Shown here piece by piece: positions 59,527-64,000 of a stretch of 64,000 bases of DNA; the stretch's first letter is position 1, and each line of letters begins with the position of its first letter. The notes under the pieces were generated by a model. That model did no database searches. It saw nothing but the letters and a program-made list of their open reading frames with translations, and was not told where the DNA came from. The stretch covers positions 2,046,001 through 2,110,000 of the forward strand of contig CBDEUB010000002.1 in the NCBI GenBank assembly GCA_965243145.1. The letters are read 5' to 3'. The stretch comes from CBDBLK01 sp965243145 (GTDB taxonomy: Bacteria > Bdellovibrionota > Bacteriovoracia > Bacteriovoracales > Bacteriovoracaceae). A program made the translations under genes and the position numbers.

Positions 59527-62500
59527 ATGGCAAGTCATGGGAAGCTTGAAGGTATTGTTCTCGGGAATTTCAAGGCCTCTTTCGTTGCTTTTTTTCTATT
59601 GATTGCGGGTTGCCAGGAGAGCGATTTGTGGTCTGGCATCAATTCTGGCCACTTTATCAACAGTTACAACCAAAGTGCGTTTAAAATTTCGGGGCCTTGT
59701 CCCAGCGAAGGGGAACCCGTGGTTGCCCTGTGGCCCAATGAAACGGGTGGCCAGGTTCTCGGGCAGGGTGATTGTATCGGGAAAAATTTTGAACTGAACG
59801 CCAACCTTTCGGGTGTGGAGGACGGGGAAGTTCAACTCGTTTTGGCCACTAGAGAACCTCAAGGGAAAAACCGGAGGAAAGGCCAGAGGTTGGAACAAAA
59901 GTTTTTGGCCAGCGAGAAGATTTCTTTTTTCAAGGATACCGAATTTCCCGAACTCACCGTGGATTTTCCCCGCGAAGGGGATTATATCAATTCCTGGAAT
60001 GAGTCCCGTTGGCGCATTTGGGGAACTTGCGACGGTGGAAAAGAAATATCCTTTTCGGTCGAATTTCAATCCGTGGGAACCGCGGCCTGTTACGATGGGC
60101 GTTTTGTCACCGAACTGGATTTAAGTGCATTTGATGAGGGCCGTTTGGTCTTGACGGCGGTTATTCGGGACGATGCGGGCAATAGTTATTCGTATCTTGC
60201 CCGTTTTATAAAAGATACGATCGCTCCCCAGCACAGTATCACCAATATTCCCCAAGGCAGCTTTGTCAACGGGACTCTCGGGAAAAACTTTGCTATTGCA
60301 GGAAACTGTAATGAAGCGGGGGCCACAGTGGGCCTTTTGGATGGCCCATATCCTGTAGGGTATGCGGTATGTGATGGAAGTCGATTTGAAATTTCTACCG
60401 ATTTGACATGGTCGGGGCCACAAGGGCCTTTTTCTTTAATCAGTATTATCAAGGATACCGCAGGCAACGCTAGCAACCTTCGCCTCAATTTGTTTAGGGA
60501 TACTCTTGATCCTCAAATAGAACTGATAGCACCTACCCACTTTGTCTCTCAGGCCAATCAGGGCCAATTTGTAGTGGCCGGTTCTTGCGATGAACCTGAA
60601 ACCGCCATCCGCTTTTTCAGAGGAGAAACCGCCTTGGGGTCTACAGTTTGTGAAGTGGGGACGGGCCTTGAACACAAAGGCCACTTTCGCGCCTTGCTCG
60701 ACCTGAGTCAGATGCCCGACGGCATTTTTGACTTGGATGTTTTTGTTCAAGACAGTGTGGGCAATGTTGCCGAGGCCAAATTTTCTGTCACCAAAGACAC
60801 TGTTTCTCCCCGTATTGCCATTGACAGTCCGGCCGCGGGAAGTGCGATCAATCTTCACAGCATGGCCTCTGTGCCCATTCGAGGTGCTTGTGGAGAACCG
60901 GGCGCGGCCATTTCGTTGGTTGAAGGTGGCCCGTCCGGCGAAGTTAAGAGCGTGCTGGGGCAGAGCAGTTGTATCAACGGCCGCTTTCAGTCCGAACTCG
61001 ATTTAAGTGCTGGCCCAGAGGGAAGTATTCGTGTGGTGGCCATGTTGGAAGATGCCGTTGGCAATATTGGCACTTCTTCATTGAATTTGGTTAAGGATAG
61101 TGTGGTTCCGGCCGTTACTATCACCCACCCTTCTCCGGAAAGTTATGTGAATGTGGCCAATGCCGGTTCTCTCAAGGTGGCGGGCACTTGCGATGATTTG
61201 GGAGCGCGGATTCAACTGTTCGTTCAGGGCCAAACTTTAAAAACTATCAATTGTGACGGCGGTGAGTTTTCTACCCACCTGGATTTGACTTCTTATTCCA
61301 ACCGTTCCCTTGTGTTGAGGGCCAGTATTGAAGATGTGGCCGGCAACGGGTCGGCGTTCTCAATCAATTTGCACAAGGACACCGAGGCCCCGACAGTCGC
61401 TATGATGGCCCCATTGGAAGGAAGTTTTGTCAATGCTGCCGGTGCCAGTTCGGTGAGAGTCACGGGCACTTGTAACGATGCGGGAACAAAGATTCGGATT
61501 TTTGTCGGCACTCAAACACTGGCGAGTGCGGTTTGCGATCGATCCCGCGGGTTTGATGCCGATTTGGATTTAAGTGCTCTCCCGGACGGTGTCCTCAATG
61601 TGGAGGCCTCTATTTCCGATACGGCCGGAAACTCGTCGAATGCGTCTCTCGGTTTGGTTAAAGATACTGTCGCTCCCGTCTTGGCATTGACTCATCCGGA
61701 AGCGGGAAGTTTTGTCAACGCGGCCGGTGCCGGTTCAGTGGAAGTCGCAGGCACTTGCAACGATGCGGGGGCACAGGTGCGGGTTTCTGCCGGCGCTCAA
61801 ACGCTGGCGAGTGCAGTTTGCGATGGCCGCGGGTTTGATGCCAATTTGGATTTGAGCGCTCTTGACGACGGTGCGATCAGCTTAGCGGCCAGAGTCGTGG
61901 ATGCGGCCGGAAATGCATCGAGCGTTTCTCGCGGCCTGGTGAAAGATTCCGTGGCCCCAACTGTGGCGGTGATCCATCCAAAAATGGGAAGTCTTGTCAA
62001 CGCTGCGAATGTTGGTTCAACAAAAGTGGTGGGGAATTGCAACGATCCAACGGCGCAAATTCAAATTTCTTACGGTGAGCAAATTCTGGCGGAGACGGCC
62101 TGTAATGGCCGCGAATTTAGTGCTGAATTGGATTTGAGTTCTCTCGATGACAGCACACTCAACTTAGGGGTCAGTATAACCGACGAGGCCGCCAATTCGT
62201 CGTACATGTCTCTCGATTTAGTGAAGGATGTCGTCGCTCCCGTTGCGGCCATTGCCCATCCGACCGAAGGAAGTTTTGTCAATGCGGCCGGTGTCGGTTC
62301 GGTGAAGGTCACGGGCACTTGTAACGATGCGGGGGCGCAGGTTCAGATTTCTGCCGGTGATCAAACGCTGGCGAGTGCAGTTTGCGACGGCCGCGGATTT
62401 AGTGCCGATTTGGATTTGAGTGCTCTTGACGATGGTGCGATCAATTTGAAGGCCTCCATTTCCGATGCGGCCGGAAATTCTGGCCTTGTTTCTCTCGATT

Positions 62501-64000
62501 TGGTCAAAGATATAACGAAACCCCGTATCTCTGTAACTACTCCCGTCGCTTTTGTTTCTTTGGCCAACCAGAGCAAATTTATGGTTATGGGGACTTGTGA
62601 TGTTTCCCGAGCAAATGTCCGCTTTTCTTCTCAAGAGATGAATTTAGGAAGCACCAATTGCATTGTGGAAGATGGGGTCATTGCCAGCGGCCACTTTCGC
62701 GCCGAACTTGATTTGGCCCAAATTCCCGATGGCCTTTTCGAGTTGATCGTTGCTATTCAGGATCGGGCCGGTAACGCTTCCCAAGCGCATGTTTCTGTCG
62801 CCAAGGACACTATTGCTCCGGAGCTTGTCATCACGGGATTGTCGGATGGAGGGACATTTGTTCACTCTGCAAATGAGACTTCAGTGTCTCTTCAGGGGCG
62901 TTGTAACGAGGAAGGGGCCACCATTCTTTTTTCTCAAGTGGATGTCGATACAAAAAACCCGAGGAGGCAATTGGGGCAAATTGGTTGCGAGCAAGGGGCC
63001 TTCCTCGTCGAACTCGATTTGGCCTCCAGTGCAGACGGTGCGCTCTCCATTATGGCCATTGTAAGGGATGCGGCCGGAAATAGAGCAACATCCTCGCTCG
63101 ACTTGATCAAAGATTCGATTGCCCCCAAATTGGCCATAACTTCGCCAGCAGCGGGAAGTTTTGTCAACGCTGCCGGCGTTTCTTCTGTGAAGGTCGAGGG
63201 CGCTTGCAATGATTCGGAGGCGCAAATTCAATTTTCTTCCAGTGGAGAGCAATTGGCGCGCGTTGCTTGCGACGGCCTTAGGTTTAGCACCAATTTGGAT
63301 TTGAGTTTAGTCGATGAAGGCGCATTTGGCCTGGAGGCCAGCATAACGGATATGGCCGGCAATTCGTCGAAAACTTCCCTCGATTTGGTCAAGGATACTG
63401 TGGCCCCCACTTTGGCAATGGCCCATCCGGCGGTGGGAAGTTTTATCAATGCTGTTGATGCTGCCTCTGTAAAAGTAGGGGGAAGTTGCAGTGATTCGGA
63501 GGCACAAATTAAAATTTCTTCCGGTGGGCGAATGTTAGTGGCCACCCGTTGCGATGGCGGAGAGTTCAGTGCTGGCCTGGATTTGAGTTATCAGGGTGAG
63601 GGCGCACTCAACTTAGAGATCGAGGTGACGGATATGGCCGGGAATTCGTCCCGTGCATCTCTTGGCCTAATAAAAGATACTGTTGCTCCTGCTGTGGCCC
63701 TGAACCATCCGGCAGCGGGAAGTTATATCAACGCAGCTAACGCTCCTTCTGTAAAAGTTAAAGGCACTTGTGATGGCCCAGAGGCGCAGGTTCAGATTTC
63801 TTTCAGCGGACAAACTTTAGCAGCAGCATCTTGCGATGGCGGCGAATTTAGCGCCGATTTGGATTTAAGTTCTCTCGACGATGGCACACTGGTCTTGGAG
63901 GCCTCTATATCCGACGCTGCCGGCAATACAGGCCGTTTTCCTCTCAATGTGGTGAAGGATACGGTGGGGCCTGATATTTCTATTGTTGCTCCCGTTGTGT
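59527..64000 (+). CDS. Giant lipoprotein of tandem Cys-paired Ig-like domains, C-terminus outside window
   Basis: The frame is open from the ATG at 59527 to the right edge (about 1,491 codons). GGAGG lies 7 bases before the start. The N-terminus is a lipoprotein signal ending LLIAGC. The remainder is at least fifteen consecutive Ig-like units of about 94-95 residues, each with a boundary like VKDTVAPTLAMAHPAVGSFVNA, an early Cys (TGTCNDAGAQ) and a later Cys (SAVCDGRGF), then LDLSALDDG and DAAGNSS. Middle units are very similar in DNA, with landmark spacings of 285, 282 and 282 bp, pointing to expansion by recombination. It is likely a surface adhesin or stalk, stabilised by one disulfide per domain. 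Confidence 0.92.
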   Translation, partial: MASHGKLEGIVLGNFKASFVAFFLLIAGCQESDLWSGINSGHFINSYNQSAFKISGPCPSEGEPVVALWPNETGGQVLGQGDCIGKNFELNANLSGVEDGEVQLVLATREPQGKNRRKGQRLEQKFLASEKISFFKDTEFPELTVDFPREGDYINSWNESRWRIWGTCDGGKEISFSVEFQSVGTAACYDGRFVTELDLSAFDEGRLVLTAVIRDDAGNSYSYLARFIKDTIAPQHSITNIPQGSFVNGTLGKNFAIAGNCNEAGATVGLLDGPYPVGYAVCDGSRFEISTDLTWSGPQGPFSLISIIKDTAGNASNLRLNLFRDTLDPQIELIAPTHFVSQANQGQFVVAGSCDEPETAIRFFRGETALGSTVCEVGTGLEHKGHFRALLDLSQMPDGIFDLDVFVQDSVGNVAEAKFSVTKDTVSPRIAIDSPAAGSAINLHSMASVPIRGACGEPGAAISLVEGGPSGEVKSVLGQSSCINGRFQSELDLSAGPEGSIRVVAMLEDAVGNIGTSSLNLVKDSVVPAVTITHPSPESYVNVANAGSLKVAGTCDDLGARIQLFVQGQTLKTINCDGGEFSTHLDLTSYSNRSLVLRASIEDVAGNGSAFSINLHKDTEAPTVAMMAPLEGSFVNAAGASSVRVTGTCNDAGTKIRIFVGTQTLASAVCDRSRGFDADLDLSALPDGVLNVEASISDTAGNSSNASLGLVKDTVAPVLALTHPEAGSFVNAAGAGSVEVAGTCNDAGAQVRVSAGAQTLASAVCDGRGFDANLDLSALDDGAISLAARVVDAAGNASSVSRGLVKDSVAPTVAVIHPKMGSLVNAANVGSTKVVGNCNDPTAQIQISYGEQILAETACNGREFSAELDLSSLDDSTLNLGVSITDEAANSSYMSLDLVKDVVAPVAAIAHPTEGSFVNAAGVGSVKVTGTCNDAGAQVQISAGDQTLASAVCDGRGFSADLDLSALDDGAINLKASISDAAGNSGLVSLDLVKDITKPRISVTTPVAFVSLANQSKFMVMGTCDVSRANVRFSSQEMNLGSTNCIVEDGVIASGHFRAELDLAQIPDGLFELIVAIQDRAGNASQAHVSVAKDTIAPELVITGLSDGGTFVHSANETSVSLQGRCNEEGATILFSQVDVDTKNPRRQLGQIGCEQGAFLVELDLASSADGALSIMAIVRDAAGNRATSSLDLIKDSIAPKLAITSPAAGSFVNAAGVSSVKVEGACNDSEAQIQFSSSGEQLARVACDGLRFSTNLDLSLVDEGAFGLEASITDMAGNSSKTSLDLVKDTVAPTLAMAHPAVGSFINAVDAASVKVGGSCSDSEAQIKISSGGRMLVATRCDGGEFSAGLDLSYQGEGALNLEIEVTDMAGNSSRASLGLIKDTVAPAVALNHPAAGSYINAANAPSVKVKGTCDGPEAQVQISFSGQTLAAASCDGGEFSADLDLSSLDDGTLVLEASISDAAGNTGRFPLNVVKDTVGPDISIVAPVV

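Overview
The window is a chromosomal segment of a Gram-negative bacterium of moderate GC content (roughly 45-50% by eye). The outer-membrane lipoproteins, an Lgt, a beta-barrel porin-like protein, a multihaem cytochrome cluster and several delta-proteobacterial style hypothetical genes suggest a Bdellovibrionota or other former delta-proteobacterium. That placement is inference and is not proven by any single marker. Across the whole window the tetranucleotide GGCC is far commoner than base composition predicts.

Layout. 1-7.6 kb (minus): a very large cysteine-rich lipoprotein that runs off the left edge, preceded by a secreted protein with internal repeats. 7.7-11 kb (minus): a Rieske / cytochrome b / octahaem cytochrome operon. 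11-13.7 kb: a COG2509-type FAD dehydrogenase gene split by an IS5-family (IS903-like) element with a clean 9-bp target duplication. 13.8-20.1 kb (plus): cinA and a second giant cysteine-rich lipoprotein, a paralogue of the first. 20-24.7 kb (minus): trmL with a 184-bp palindromic element at its start, an outer-membrane protein, an unknown gene and an MltD-like lytic transglycosylase. 24.7-29.4 kb: lgt and the rplU-rpmA-obgE-rsfS operon, with a terminal-inverted-repeat element between rplU and rpmA. 30-32.9 kb: an AAA/DUF4143 ATPase and an IS110-family element. 33-39.9 kb: an ankyrin protein, purA, serA-like, a lipoprotein and pepN. 40-47.3 kb: a lower-GC accessory stretch ending at tRNA-Arg (an acid/base-bipolar secreted protein, an AbiGi-like protein, a methyltransferase, an HTH protein and small unknowns). 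47.4-53.9 kb (minus): a second inverted-repeat element, a DUF368 transporter, topA with a lysine-rich N-terminal tail, a LysM protein and a lipoprotein. 54-59.5 kb: radical SAM protein, exported nuclease, Bcp/PrxQ, GloB-like hydrolase, Ste24-like protease and Ogt. 59.5-64 kb (plus): a giant tandem Ig-like lipoprotein running off the right edge.

How the parts connect. Housekeeping blocks (translation, purine and serine synthesis, topoisomerase, peptidoglycan and lipoprotein processing) alternate with surface genes. Three proteins of roughly 1,500 residues or more are predicted lipoproteins rich in cysteine, so they depend on Lgt and on periplasmic disulfide formation. The Rieske/cyt b/octahaem cluster looks like one quinol-linked electron-transfer complex. 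Two IS elements, a MITE-like palindrome and two copies plus one relic of a structured repeat show recent mobile-DNA activity; several of these touch gene starts or ends.
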